Shown here: positions 1 through 7,607 of the stretch, piece by piece
Layout of the letters: each line of letters begins with the position of its first letter
Numbering within the stretch: position 1 is the stretch's first letter
DNA from: an uncultured Pseudomonadota bacterium
GTDB taxonomy: Bacteria; Pseudomonadota; Gammaproteobacteria; Burkholderiales; SG8-39
Assembly: GCA_903909415.1 (NCBI GenBank)
Contig: CAIVVS010000307.1
Coordinates: 1 to 64,000 of the forward strand
Reading direction: 5' to 3'
Length of the DNA stretch: 64,000 bases
Notes under the pieces: generated by a model
Told to the model about the DNA's origin: nothing
Database searches by the model: none
The model's input: the letters and a program-made list of their open reading frames with translations, nothing else
Made by a program: the position numbers and the translations under genes

Positions 1-606
1 CACCAGTGCGGCGTGCCGCTGTCCTCGGTGGAATGGGTGCAGGGCGGCGTGAACATGGCCGGCCGCGTGGAGAAGGTGGAACTCAAGCTGCCGGCCGACA
101 TCCGCCTGCAGCGGGTCAAGGACAAGACCCTGTCGGCCATGCTGCTGGACGGCGAGATCGACGCCATCCTCTCGGCGCGCGCGCCGGACGCCTACCGCAA
201 GGGCGCGGTGCGCCTATTCGAGGACTACCAGCCGGTCGAGGAAGCCTATTACCGCGAGACCGGCATCTACCCGATCATGCACGTGGCCGCGATCCGCACC
301 GAGGTGCTCAAGCAATACCCGTGGATCGCCAAGAACTTCTTCCTCGCGTTCGAGGAAGCCAAGCGCCGTTCCTACGAGCGCCTGGGCGACATCGCCGCGT
401 CGGGCGCGCCGCTGGCCTGGCTGTCGGACTACACCGGCAAGATGAAAAGCCTGTTCGGCGAGGATTACTTCCCCTACGGGCTGGAGAAGAACCACACCAC
501 GCTGGACGCATTCCTGCAGTACGCACACGAGCAGGGGGTTTGCCACAAGAGGCTCTCGCCAGAAGAGCTGTTCCCGAAACAGGTCCTCGCCAGCTTCAAG
601 GTGTAG
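1..606 (+). CDS. ABC-type substrate-binding / 4,5-dihydroxyphthalate decarboxylase-like protein, 5' end cut off
   Basis: The reading frame is open from the first base of the window and stops at 604-606, so the N-terminal part is missing. The remaining ~201 residues contain the patch LFEDYQPVEEAYYRETGIYP followed by IMHVAAIR, which I recognise from the Pht5 (4,5-dihydroxyphthalate decarboxylase) branch of the periplasmic-binding-protein fold. Members are annotated either as decarboxylases or as ABC substrate-binding proteins, and the fragment does not decide between them. It lies 28 bases upstream of a Bug-type binding protein and probably belongs to the same operon. GTG at 13 is an internal codon, not the start. 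Sure of the family, unsure of the activity. Confidence 0.7.
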   Translation, partial: HQCGVPLSSVEWVQGGVNMAGRVEKVELKLPADIRLQRVKDKTLSAMLLDGEIDAILSARAPDAYRKGAVRLFEDYQPVEEAYYRETGIYPIMHVAAIRTEVLKQYPWIAKNFFLAFEEAKRRSYERLGDIAASGAPLAWLSDYTGKMKSLFGEDYFPYGLEKNHTTLDAFLQYAHEQGVCHKRLSPEELFPKQVLASFKV

Positions 607-634
607 GGACGTTCGACTATCCAGGAGGATGGAC

Positions 635-1618
635 ATGAAACAAGCACGACCCAATGCCGGCGCTGCACGCGCGCTGATGGCCCTGACGCTGGGCATGGCC
701 ACGGGCGCGGCCTTCGCGCAGGCCTACCCTAGCAAGCCGATACGCATCATCGCCCCCTACGCGGCGGGCGGCGCGGCCGACCTGATGGGCCGCTACATGT
801 GCGAGAAATTCCCGCAGTCCATGGGCCAGCCCTGCGTGGTGGAGAACCGCCCCGGCGCCGGCGGCATCATCGGCATGGACCTCATGCTCAAGTCCGACCC
901 GGACGGCCACACCGTGGCGATGATGCCCAACAACCTGTCCATCATCCCCGGCGTGTTCGCCAAGGTGCCCTACGACACGGTCAGGGACGTCGCGCCGATC
1001 GCGCTGGTCTCCACCACGCCGGTGATGATAGGCGTGCACCCCGGCGTGCCGGCCAGGAGCCTCGCCGAGCTGGTGGCCTATGCCAAGGCCAACGACGGCA
1101 AGGTGAACTTCACCACCTGCGGCCCGGCCTCGCCCCAGCACCTGGGCGGCGAGATGCTGGCCTCCATGGCCGGCTTCAAGTGGGCGCACGTGCCCTACAA
1201 GGGCTGCGGCGACGCGATCGCGGGCGTGCTCTCGGGCACCGTGCCGGTGTTCATCAGCACCTACGCGCACTTCGCGCCGCAGATCAAGGCGGGCAAGCTG
1301 CGCGGCTTCGTCGTCACCGGCGCCAAGCGCACGCAACTCGCGCCCGAGTTCCCGACCGTGGCCGAGTCCGGCTATCCCGGCTATGACGTGGACGTGTGGT
1401 TCGGCATGGTGGGTTCGGCCAAGCTGCCGCCGGCGATCATCAGCCGGTTGAACGCCGAGGTGAACAAGGCCCTGGCCGCGCCCGACATGCGCGAGAAGCT
1501 GGCCGCCGGCCAGTACGAGCCGGTGGGCGGCACGCCGGAGCGCTTCGGCGAGGTGATCCGCGCCGACATCGCCAAGTACGGCAAGGTCAGCCGCGACGTG
1601 GGCGTCAAGGCGGAGTGA
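635..1618 (+). CDS. Bug/TTT-family periplasmic substrate-binding protein
   Basis: A 327-residue extracytoplasmic receptor of the tripartite tricarboxylate transporter (TctC/Bug) family, which binds carboxylated ligands in the periplasm. Residues 1-29 form a Sec signal ending AAFAQ. Family landmarks are PIRIIAPYAAGGAADLMGR near the N-terminus, NRPGAGG, HVPYKG and FPTVAESGYPGYD. I chose ATG 635 over ATG 629 because the AGGAGG at 623-628 abuts 629 but sits 6 bases before 635. The stop overlaps the next start (ATGA at 1617-1620). No TctA/TctB membrane subunits are nearby, as is usual for expanded Bug families. The ligand is unknown; neighbours suggest a carboxylate fed to the SDR, cupin and DapA-like enzymes downstream. 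Confidence 0.92.
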   Translation: MKQARPNAGAARALMALTLGMATGAAFAQAYPSKPIRIIAPYAAGGAADLMGRYMCEKFPQSMGQPCVVENRPGAGGIIGMDLMLKSDPDGHTVAMMPNNLSIIPGVFAKVPYDTVRDVAPIALVSTTPVMIGVHPGVPARSLAELVAYAKANDGKVNFTTCGPASPQHLGGEMLASMAGFKWAHVPYKGCGDAIAGVLSGTVPVFISTYAHFAPQIKAGKLRGFVVTGAKRTQLAPEFPTVAESGYPGYDVDVWFGMVGSAKLPPAIISRLNAEVNKALAAPDMREKLAAGQYEPVGGTPERFGEVIRADIAKYGKVSRDVGVKAE

Positions 1619-2403
1619 TGTCCGGGCCAGCCGCCGCCGGCCACGGCTTCGACCTGCGCGGGCGCTCGGTGATCGTCACCGGCGCCGGCGCCGGCATCGG
1701 CCGCGTGTACGCGCAGCGCCTGGCCGAGGCGCGCGCGCGGGTGGTGCTGGCCGACCTGAAGCCGGAGGACGCCGAAGCCGCCGCGCAGGCGCTGCGTGAT
1801 GCCGGCGGCGAGGCGGTGGCGGTGGGCGTGGACATCGCGGACGAAGCCGCGACGCGGCGCATGGCCGAGGTGGCGCTGTCGGCCTTCGGGCGCATCGACG
1901 GCCTGGTGAACAACGCCGGCCTGATGAGCACGCTGCCGCGCCGGCCCTGGCACGAGATCCCGGTGGACGAATGGGACCGGGTGATGGACGTGAACCTGCG
2001 TGGGCTGTTCCTGTGCTGCCGCGCGGTCTATCCGGCGATGAAGTCGCAGGGTGCGGGGGCCATCGTCAACATTTCGTCCTCGCGGGTGTTCGAGGGCACG
2101 CCCAACCGGTTGCACTACACCACCTCCAAGGCCGGCGTGATCGGCTTCACCCGGGCGCTGGCGCGCGAGCTCGGGCCCGAGGGCGTGCGCGTGAACTGCG
2201 TCACCCCCGGCCTGACGCTGTCGGACACGCAGCTGCGGTCGTCCGATGCGGCCTACCTCGCGCGCACCTCGGAAGGCCGTTCCATTCCGCGGCCGCAGGC
2301 GCCGGACGACCTGGTGGGCAGCGTGCTGTTCCTGCTGTCGGATGCCGCGTCCTTCATCACCGGCCAGACCCTCAACGTGGACGGCGGCAAGGCCTTCCAC
2401 TGA
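1618..2403 (+). CDS. SDR-family NAD(P)-dependent oxidoreductase
   Basis: A classical short-chain dehydrogenase/reductase of 261 residues. The cofactor motif TGAGAGIG is at residues 21-28, NNAG at 98-101, a catalytic serine around 153, and YxxxK at Tyr167/Lys171. Asp45 near the end of the second strand (VVLADL) would favour NAD(H) over NADP(H) by the usual SDR rule, which is inference. The ATG overlaps the stop of the upstream binding protein by 1 base, so the two are translationally coupled. It ends 26 bases before the cyclodeaminase-type gene. It probably oxidises or reduces an alcohol or keto intermediate of this operon's pathway; the substrate cannot be read from the sequence. Confidence 0.9.
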   Translation: MSGPAAAGHGFDLRGRSVIVTGAGAGIGRVYAQRLAEARARVVLADLKPEDAEAAAQALRDAGGEAVAVGVDIADEAATRRMAEVALSAFGRIDGLVNNAGLMSTLPRRPWHEIPVDEWDRVMDVNLRGLFLCCRAVYPAMKSQGAGAIVNISSSRVFEGTPNRLHYTTSKAGVIGFTRALARELGPEGVRVNCVTPGLTLSDTQLRSSDAAYLARTSEGRSIPRPQAPDDLVGSVLFLLSDAASFITGQTLNVDGGKAFH

Positions 2404-2429
2404 ACCACCCGGAAAGAACGACAGCCGCC

Positions 2430-3464
2430 ATGCTGGAACCGATCTGGATCACCGAAGCCGACGTCGTGTCGCTGATGGACCTGAAGGAGGCCATCGGCGC
2501 GCTGGAGTCCGCTCTCAAGCTCGAGGCCGCCGGCCAGGCGGCCAACATGAGCAAGACGCTGCTGCAGTATGCGGCGGGGGAAGGGAAGGGGTCCCCCGGC
2601 CATGCCAGCAACAATTTGCATGCGATAGGCGCCAAGCTGGGCGACTACGTCGGCACCAAGACCTGGGCGCACACCCAGGGCGGCACCAGCCCCATCGTTC
2701 TGCTGTGGGATGCGAACGACGGCTCGCTGGCGGGCGTGATCGAAGCCTTCGCGATGGGCAACATGCGCACCGGCGGCATCTCCGGGGTGGCTGCCGACTG
2801 GATGGCCGCGCCCGACGCCTCGGTGATGGCGATCGCCGGCGCCGGCAAGCAGGCGCTGTCGCAGGTCGGCACCATGCTCGCGGTGCGCCCGATCCGGCGC
2901 CTGAACGCCTACTCGCCCACGGCGGAGAAGCGCGCCGCCTTCGTGAAGCTCGCCGCCGAGACCTTCGGCATCGAGGTGGTGGACTGCGATAGCATGGCCA
3001 AGGCCACGAAGGGGGCGCAGATCGTGACCCTGGTCACCCGCGCCGGCAAGCCCTTCGTCGATGCCTCGATGCTGGAAAAAGGCACCTTCCTCAACGCGGT
3101 GGGCGCGATCGCGCCGGACCGCGAGGAGTTCGCGCAGGACGTGTTCCCGCGCGTGTCCGCCGTCGCGGTGGACAACCTCGCCGGCGTGCAGCAGCTGTCG
3201 CGCGAATTCATGACCTGGTACGGAGCGAAGGGCTGGGACGGCGTGCAGCTGCTGTCCGGCCTGATCGCCTCGGGCCGGCGCCGCCAGCCGGGCGACGACC
3301 TGACGCTGTTCAAGGCCATGGGCATGGGCATCTCCGACCTCGCGCTGGGTACCGAGGTGCTGCGCCGCGCGCGCGAGCGCGGCGTCGGGCGCGTGATGCC
3401 CCAGCCCAAGAAGGTCAAGCCGCGCGTGGTCTCGTCGAAACCCGCAGCGCGCCCCGCTCCCTGA
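2430..3464 (+). CDS. Ornithine cyclodeaminase / mu-crystallin family protein
   Basis: A 344-residue member of the OCD/mu-crystallin family, NAD(P)-dependent enzymes acting on amino or imino acids (cyclodeaminases, ketimine reductases, opine-type dehydrogenases). The dinucleotide-binding loop AIAGAGKQA lies around residues 134-142 and is preceded by the family-typical MRTGGISGVAA. The C-terminal tail (about 20 residues, KKVKPRVVSSKPAARPAP) is basic and proline-rich and extends beyond the fold. It sits between an SDR and a double cupin in one plus-strand run. OCD proteins are often found in carboxylate catabolic operons without any link to ornithine, so no specific substrate is proposed. Confidence 0.87.
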   Translation: MLEPIWITEADVVSLMDLKEAIGALESALKLEAAGQAANMSKTLLQYAAGEGKGSPGHASNNLHAIGAKLGDYVGTKTWAHTQGGTSPIVLLWDANDGSLAGVIEAFAMGNMRTGGISGVAADWMAAPDASVMAIAGAGKQALSQVGTMLAVRPIRRLNAYSPTAEKRAAFVKLAAETFGIEVVDCDSMAKATKGAQIVTLVTRAGKPFVDASMLEKGTFLNAVGAIAPDREEFAQDVFPRVSAVAVDNLAGVQQLSREFMTWYGAKGWDGVQLLSGLIASGRRRQPGDDLTLFKAMGMGISDLALGTEVLRRARERGVGRVMPQPKKVKPRVVSSKPAARPAP

Positions 3465-3498
3465 ACGAACAACCTCACCCTTCCCCCTGGAGGCAAGC

Positions 3499-4629
3499 AT
3501 GAACGAGTTCCGCAAGGACTTCAGCACCAAGCACGGCAAGTTCCTCGACCGCACCGGCCAGCCGCTGGTCGACAAGAACAGCTACTGGGACCCGATCATC
3601 ATCTCCAGGGAGGAGATCGACGCCGAGGTCGAGCGCCTGGCTTCGCTGCCGCTGCCGTCCAACGGCCGGCGCGAGTCGCTGATCGTGCACCCCATGGCCG
3701 AGGCCAACGCCCCGGGCCTGACCCCCGGCATCCAGGTGAAGCTCTCGGTGCTCAAGCCCGGCGAGAAGACCAACCCGTTCCGCCACAACGCCACCGAAGT
3801 GAACTTCTGCATCCGCGGCGCCGGCCACACCATGGTCGCGGGCAGGCGCATCGACTTCAGCCAGTACGACGTGTGGAACCATCCGTCCTACGCGATCCAT
3901 TCGCACGCCAACGAGGGCAAGGACCTGCAGGTCCGCCTGACCTATTCCAACGTGCCCCTGTTGCAGCACATGCAGATCTACGTGCCCGAGGAAGAGCCCT
4001 CGCCGCAGCTGCACGCGCTGGACGCCGAGGAGCAGGCCGCGCTCGCCGACCCGCGCAGGAAGAGCCCGTTCGGCATGTTCCCGATCGGCAAGGACGGCGG
4101 CATGCTGATGCCCTACGAGATCCTGATCAACCCCAAGGCGGCGGAATCCAAGCCGCTGTACTTCCCCTGGCTGCAGGTCAAGCAGGAGCTGGACAAGCTC
4201 GAGGCGCTGGGCAAGGAATACGTCGGCCGGCGCCTGTACATGTACTACAACCCGGTCACCACGCGCTACAACGGCATCACGCCCAGCTTCTTCGCGACCA
4301 TGACCATCCGCCCGCCGAAGATCGTGGACCGCCCGCACCGCCACACCTCGGCCGCGATCAACTACTACTTCCATGGATCGGGCTACTCCTCGGTCGCGGG
4401 CAACCGCTACGAGTGGAAGGCCGGCGACCTGATGCTGTCGGCGCCGGGCTGGGCGGTGCACAACCACGCCTCCTACGACGACCACGTCTACGAGCTGACC
4501 ATCCAGGACCAGCCGCTGAACATCTACATGGAATCCCTGCTGTGGCAGGAGGACCTGAAGAAGCCCGCCGCCGTGCTCGGTACCGAGAGCGGCTTCGACA
4601 CCAACCGCGACGGCAAGCAGGCCGCCTGA
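3499..4629 (+). CDS. Double-cupin, gentisate 1,2-dioxygenase-like protein
   Basis: A 376-residue bicupin. The N-terminal cupin spans roughly residues 80-150 (PFRHNATEVNFCIRGAGHTM, later HPSYAIHSHANEG). The C-terminal cupin spans about 265-345, with RPHRHTSAAINYYFHGSG and WAVHNHASYDDHVYEL. Paired His residues in both halves could hold Fe(II), as in gentisate and 1-hydroxy-2-naphthoate ring-cleaving dioxygenases. The family resemblance is general rather than orthologous, so ring cleavage is an inference. A clear AGGCAAGC ribosome site precedes ATG 3499. It is followed 19 bases later by the DapA-type gene, which could take a pyruvate-type cleavage product. Confidence 0.82.
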   Translation: MNEFRKDFSTKHGKFLDRTGQPLVDKNSYWDPIIISREEIDAEVERLASLPLPSNGRRESLIVHPMAEANAPGLTPGIQVKLSVLKPGEKTNPFRHNATEVNFCIRGAGHTMVAGRRIDFSQYDVWNHPSYAIHSHANEGKDLQVRLTYSNVPLLQHMQIYVPEEEPSPQLHALDAEEQAALADPRRKSPFGMFPIGKDGGMLMPYEILINPKAAESKPLYFPWLQVKQELDKLEALGKEYVGRRLYMYYNPVTTRYNGITPSFFATMTIRPPKIVDRPHRHTSAAINYYFHGSGYSSVAGNRYEWKAGDLMLSAPGWAVHNHASYDDHVYELTIQDQPLNIYMESLLWQEDLKKPAAVLGTESGFDTNRDGKQAA

Positions 4630-4648
4630 GCGCCACGGGGACAGCACC

Positions 4649-5563
4649 ATGATCAAGCTCAAGCCCGGTTTCCTGACCGGTTCCATCCCGCCCCTCATCA
4701 CGCCGCTGCGCGACGGCAAGGTGGACTTCGACACCTACGGCCGGCTGATCGAGTTCCAGATCAAGAACGGCACGCACGGCATCCTGGTCAACGGCACCAC
4801 CGGCGAGCCGACCACGCTCACCGTGCCCGAGCGCATGGAACTGGTGAAGTTCGCGGTCAAGGCGGTCGACAAGCGCATCCCGGTGGTGGCCCAGACCGGC
4901 GCGACCACGCTGGCCGAGTCCATCGAGCTGACCGAGTCGGCCACCGCGGCCGGCGCGGACGCGCTGCTGATCCTCACGCCGTACTTCATCCGCCCGCCAC
5001 AGCGCGGCGTGGTGGAGTACTACGCGGAGCTGGGCCGTCGCACCGACCTGCCGATGATGATGTACCACATCCCCGGGCGCTCCTCGTTCAAGGTCGAGCT
5101 GGACACGCTGGCGAAGATCATGGAGCGCGTACCGCACTTCGTGGGCATCAAGCACGCCTTCGACGACCACAACCTGGTGTCGCGCATGGTCGCGCGCTTC
5201 GGTCCGGAGTTCCGCATCTTCGTCGGCCTGGAGGAGTTCACCTTCTCCATGATGGCGATCGGCGCGCAGGGCACCATGAACGCGGCGGCCAACCTGGCCC
5301 CGGCCAAGGTCGCACAGCTATGCAACCACGCGCTGGCCGGCGACATGGCCGCGGCGCGCGCCATCCATTACGAGATGTTCGAGGTGATGGAGGCGATCTT
5401 CTACGACACCAACCCGATCCCGATGAAGTACATGATGAAGCGCCTGGGGATCATCGATCGCAACGAGCACCGCCTGCCGATGGTGAGCGCCACGCCCGAG
5501 CTGGAAAAGCGCCTGGACGCGGTGCTCGAGCGCGCCGGCCTGCTGCCCGCCCGGGCGGCCTAG
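4649..5563 (+). CDS. DapA-family (dihydrodipicolinate synthase / N-acetylneuraminate lyase) aldolase or dehydratase
   Basis: A 304-residue TIM-barrel class I aldolase. Family signatures are NGTTGEPTTLT (residues 48-58), the catalytic Tyr139 in MYHIPGRS with Arg144 following, and the Schiff-base Lys168 in GIKHAFDD. Position at the end of a catabolic operon, not with lysine genes, suggests it is a catabolic relative (pyruvate-forming or pyruvate-adding aldolase, hydratase-aldolase or deoxyglucarate-type dehydratase) rather than the lysine biosynthetic enzyme. The operon is closed 27 bases later by a perfect hairpin. Confidence 0.9.
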   Translation: MIKLKPGFLTGSIPPLITPLRDGKVDFDTYGRLIEFQIKNGTHGILVNGTTGEPTTLTVPERMELVKFAVKAVDKRIPVVAQTGATTLAESIELTESATAAGADALLILTPYFIRPPQRGVVEYYAELGRRTDLPMMMYHIPGRSSFKVELDTLAKIMERVPHFVGIKHAFDDHNLVSRMVARFGPEFRIFVGLEEFTFSMMAIGAQGTMNAAANLAPAKVAQLCNHALAGDMAAARAIHYEMFEVMEAIFYDTNPIPMKYMMKRLGIIDRNEHRLPMVSATPELEKRLDAVLERAGLLPARAA

Positions 5564-5590
5564 CAAACCGGCACGGCCGTAATACACTCG

Positions 5591-5616
5591 ACGGGCCCGC
5601 AACGCGGGCCCGTTTC
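5591..5616 (+). terminator. Hairpin terminator after the DapA-type gene
   Basis: A perfect 10-bp inverted repeat, ACGGGCCCGC (5591-5600), loop AAC, GCGGGCCCGT (5604-5613), followed by a short TTT. It separates the 1-5563 operon from the methyltransferase block. The U-tract is weak, so partial read-through is possible. Confidence 0.75.
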
Positions 5617-5648
5617 CATTCCACCGCCCCTGACTCGCCGGAGCCACC

Positions 5649-6506
5649 ATGACCGCCGCACACAACCCCGTTTCCTCCCGCGCGCCGCAGCACGCGCTGC
5701 GCAAGACCGTGCTCGCCCTTGCCCTGGCCTCGGTGGCCGCGCTCGCCACCGCGCAGAACAAGCCGTTCGAGCCGCAGGTCGGCCAGGAAGGCAAGGACGT
5801 GATCTGGGTGCCCACCCCCGACGGCCTGGTGGACCGCATGCTGCGCATGGCCGGGGTGTCCTCCGCCGACTTCGTCACCGACCTGGGCTCGGGCGACGGG
5901 CGCACCGTGATCGCCGCGGCGAAGAAGTTCGGCGCGCGCGCCCAGGGCATCGAGTACAACCCCGACATGGTCGAGCTGTCTAAGAAGAACGCCGCCGCCG
6001 CCGGGGTGTCCGACCGCACGACCTTCATGAAGGCCGACATCTTCGAGTACGACTTCAGCAAGTCCACGGTGGTGACCATGTACCTGCTCACCGACCTGAA
6101 CCTCAGGCTGCGCCCCAAGCTGCTGGACATGAAGCCGGGCACGCGCCTGGTGGCGCACCAGTTCCGCATGGGCGAATGGGAGCCCGACCAGACGGTGAGC
6201 TACGACGGCCGCCCAGCCTACCTGTGGATCGTGCCCGCCAAGGTCGCGGGAACCTGGCAGCTGGTGCAGGGCAACGAGAAGATGGACCTGGTGCTGTCCC
6301 AGAATTTCCAGGCCTTCGGCGGCGTCGCGCGGCGCGGTGAGGGCGAGCAGCGCCTGACCGGCACGGCACTGCGCGGGGCGCAGGTCAGTTTCGAGCTGCC
6401 CGGGCCCAAGGGCGTGGCGAGGCGCTTCACCGGCCGCGTCGAGGGCGACACCATCTCGGGCAGCGGCGCCGGCGGCAACTGGACGGCGAAACGGACCGGG
6501 GCGTAG
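5649..6506 (+). CDS. Exported SAM-dependent methyltransferase-fold protein, paralog 1 of 3
   Basis: 285 residues: an N-terminal Sec signal (charged RKT at 19-20, hydrophobic to about 35, ending ATAQ), then a class I methyltransferase core with motif I DLGSGDG at residues 78-84, an acidic EYNPDM, and the block MYLLTDLNLRLRPKLL then GTRLVAHQFRMGEWEPD. The core layout recalls the FAM173 (ANTKMT/ATPSCKMT) lysine methyltransferases, by eye only. About 90 C-terminal residues form a separate beta-rich region. The shared segment GKDVIWVPTP precedes the core in all three paralogs. An envelope location is surprising because SAM is cytoplasmic. Substrate unknown. Confidence 0.85.
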   Translation: MTAAHNPVSSRAPQHALRKTVLALALASVAALATAQNKPFEPQVGQEGKDVIWVPTPDGLVDRMLRMAGVSSADFVTDLGSGDGRTVIAAAKKFGARAQGIEYNPDMVELSKKNAAAAGVSDRTTFMKADIFEYDFSKSTVVTMYLLTDLNLRLRPKLLDMKPGTRLVAHQFRMGEWEPDQTVSYDGRPAYLWIVPAKVAGTWQLVQGNEKMDLVLSQNFQAFGGVARRGEGEQRLTGTALRGAQVSFELPGPKGVARRFTGRVEGDTISGSGAGGNWTAKRTGA

Positions 6507-6561
6507 TTGCGTGGGGCAGGCGTGGGGCAGGACCATGGAAGGCAGTCCGGCGGCAGGCAAC

Positions 6562-6633
6562 CGGACGGCGAAACGGACGGCGAAACGGACGGCGAAACGG
6601 ACGGCGAAACGGATGGCGAAACGGACGGCGAAA
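6562..6633 (+). repeat. Six 12-bp tandem repeats between methyltransferase paralogs 1 and 2
   Basis: Unit CGGACGGCGAAA, six consecutive copies starting at 6562, 6574, 6586, 6598, 6610 (one C-to-T change) and 6622, then a decayed seventh. The same 16 bases, GGACGGCGAAACGGAC, occur at 6481-6496 inside the last codons of paralog 1, so the array looks like an amplification of that gene end. It lies in the gap just upstream of ATG 6648. Confidence 0.9.
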
Positions 6634-6647
6634 CGGGCGGGAGACTG

Positions 6648-7607
6648 ATGCGCAATACCCTGTGCAGGAACGGGATACGGGCGGCGATGGCCGCGGCTTC
6701 GGCAACGCTCGCCCTGGCGCTGGGCGGGCACGCACCCGCCGCGCTGGCGCAGGGATCCGTTGCGTTGGCGCAGGCACCCGCTGCGCTGGCGCAGGCACCC
6801 ATGGCGCTGGCCCAGGCCACGGACGGCGCCGGCACCGGTGAATTCGCGCCGCGCGTCGGCCAGTCGGGCAAGGACGTGATCTGGGTGCCGACGCCGGACA
6901 TCCTCATCGAGAAAATGCTGCAGGCGGCGAAGGTGGGACCGGGGGACTTCGTGGTCGACCTGGGCTCGGGCGACGGGCGCATCGCCATCGCCGCGGCGAA
7001 GCAGTTCGGCGCGCGCGCCATGGGCGTGGAGTTCAACCCCGACATGGTGGCGCTGTCCACCCGCGACGCCGCGAAGCAGGGCGTGTCCGAGCGCGTGCGC
7101 TTCGTGCGCGGCGACATCTTCGAGACCGATTTCACGCAGGCCACGGTGGTGACCATGTACCTGCTGCCCAGCCTGAACCTGCGGCTGCGCCCGATGCTGC
7201 TGGCGATGAAACCCGGCACGCGCATCCTGTCGCACCAGTTCAGCATGGGCGACTGGGACCCGGACGAAACCATCGTCATCGACGAGCGGCGCGGCATGCT
7301 GTGGATCGTGCCGGCCAAGGCCTCGGGGCGCTGGAAGCTGCGCATCGAAACGACGCTGGGCAGCAACGACTACGACGTGAACCTCCGCCAGGACCACCAG
7401 AAACTGCAGGGCGAGTTCCGCATCGACCGGCAGGCCTCCAAGATGTTCGAGGCGAAGATGCGCGGCGACCAGATCGATTTCTCCATCGTGGTCGGCGCCA
7501 GCCGGCGCGACTTCAGCGGCCGCGTCGACGGGCCGAACATGGAAGGCACGGTCAAGACCTCCGGCGGCCAGCTGCTGAAATGGACCGCGCACCGGGGAGG
7601 TGCCTGA
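6648..7607 (+). CDS. Exported SAM-dependent methyltransferase-fold protein, paralog 2 of 3
   Basis: 319 residues from ATG 6648 (GGGAGACTG upstream). The frame stays open further upstream only through the 12-bp repeats, which would give a DGET-repeat extension that I reject. A Sec signal (residues 1-35) is followed by four 7-residue repeats of ALAQ-type sequence (32-56+), then the shared GKDVIWVPTP, motif I DLGSGDG at 104-110, EFNPDM, YLLPSLNLRLRP and HQFSMGDWDPDE. The last ~100 residues are a beta-rich tail as in paralog 1. The stop overlaps the next start (ATGA at 7606-7609, 1-base overlap), so paralogs 2 and 3 are coupled. Confidence 0.85.
   Translation: MRNTLCRNGIRAAMAAASATLALALGGHAPAALAQGSVALAQAPAALAQAPMALAQATDGAGTGEFAPRVGQSGKDVIWVPTPDILIEKMLQAAKVGPGDFVVDLGSGDGRIAIAAAKQFGARAMGVEFNPDMVALSTRDAAKQGVSERVRFVRGDIFETDFTQATVVTMYLLPSLNLRLRPMLLAMKPGTRILSHQFSMGDWDPDETIVIDERRGMLWIVPAKASGRWKLRIETTLGSNDYDVNLRQDHQKLQGEFRIDRQASKMFEAKMRGDQIDFSIVVGASRRDFSGRVDGPNMEGTVKTSGGQLLKWTAHRGGA
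6741..6824 (+). repeat. Four 21-bp coding repeats (ALAQxxx) around the signal-peptide cleavage region
   Basis: Codons 32 onward of paralog 2 encode ALAQGSV, ALAQAPA, ALAQAPM, ALAQATD. Each unit recreates an Ala-x-Ala signal peptidase I site followed by Gln. The length is a multiple of three, so copy-number change keeps the frame. Related to slippage in GC-rich sequence; functional effect unknown. Confidence 0.85.

Noticed and set aside
6562..6633. Possible CRISPR array at the tandem repeats
   Set aside because: Units are contiguous 12-mers with no spacers and match the adjacent gene end.
5451..7592. A 713-codon open frame on the minus strand opposite the methyltransferase genes
   Set aside because: Composition is typical of high-GC antisense frames (runs of Arg, His, Gly, Ala, and a repetitive FAV segment that mirrors the 12-bp repeats); plus-strand genes have domains, signals and ribosome sites.
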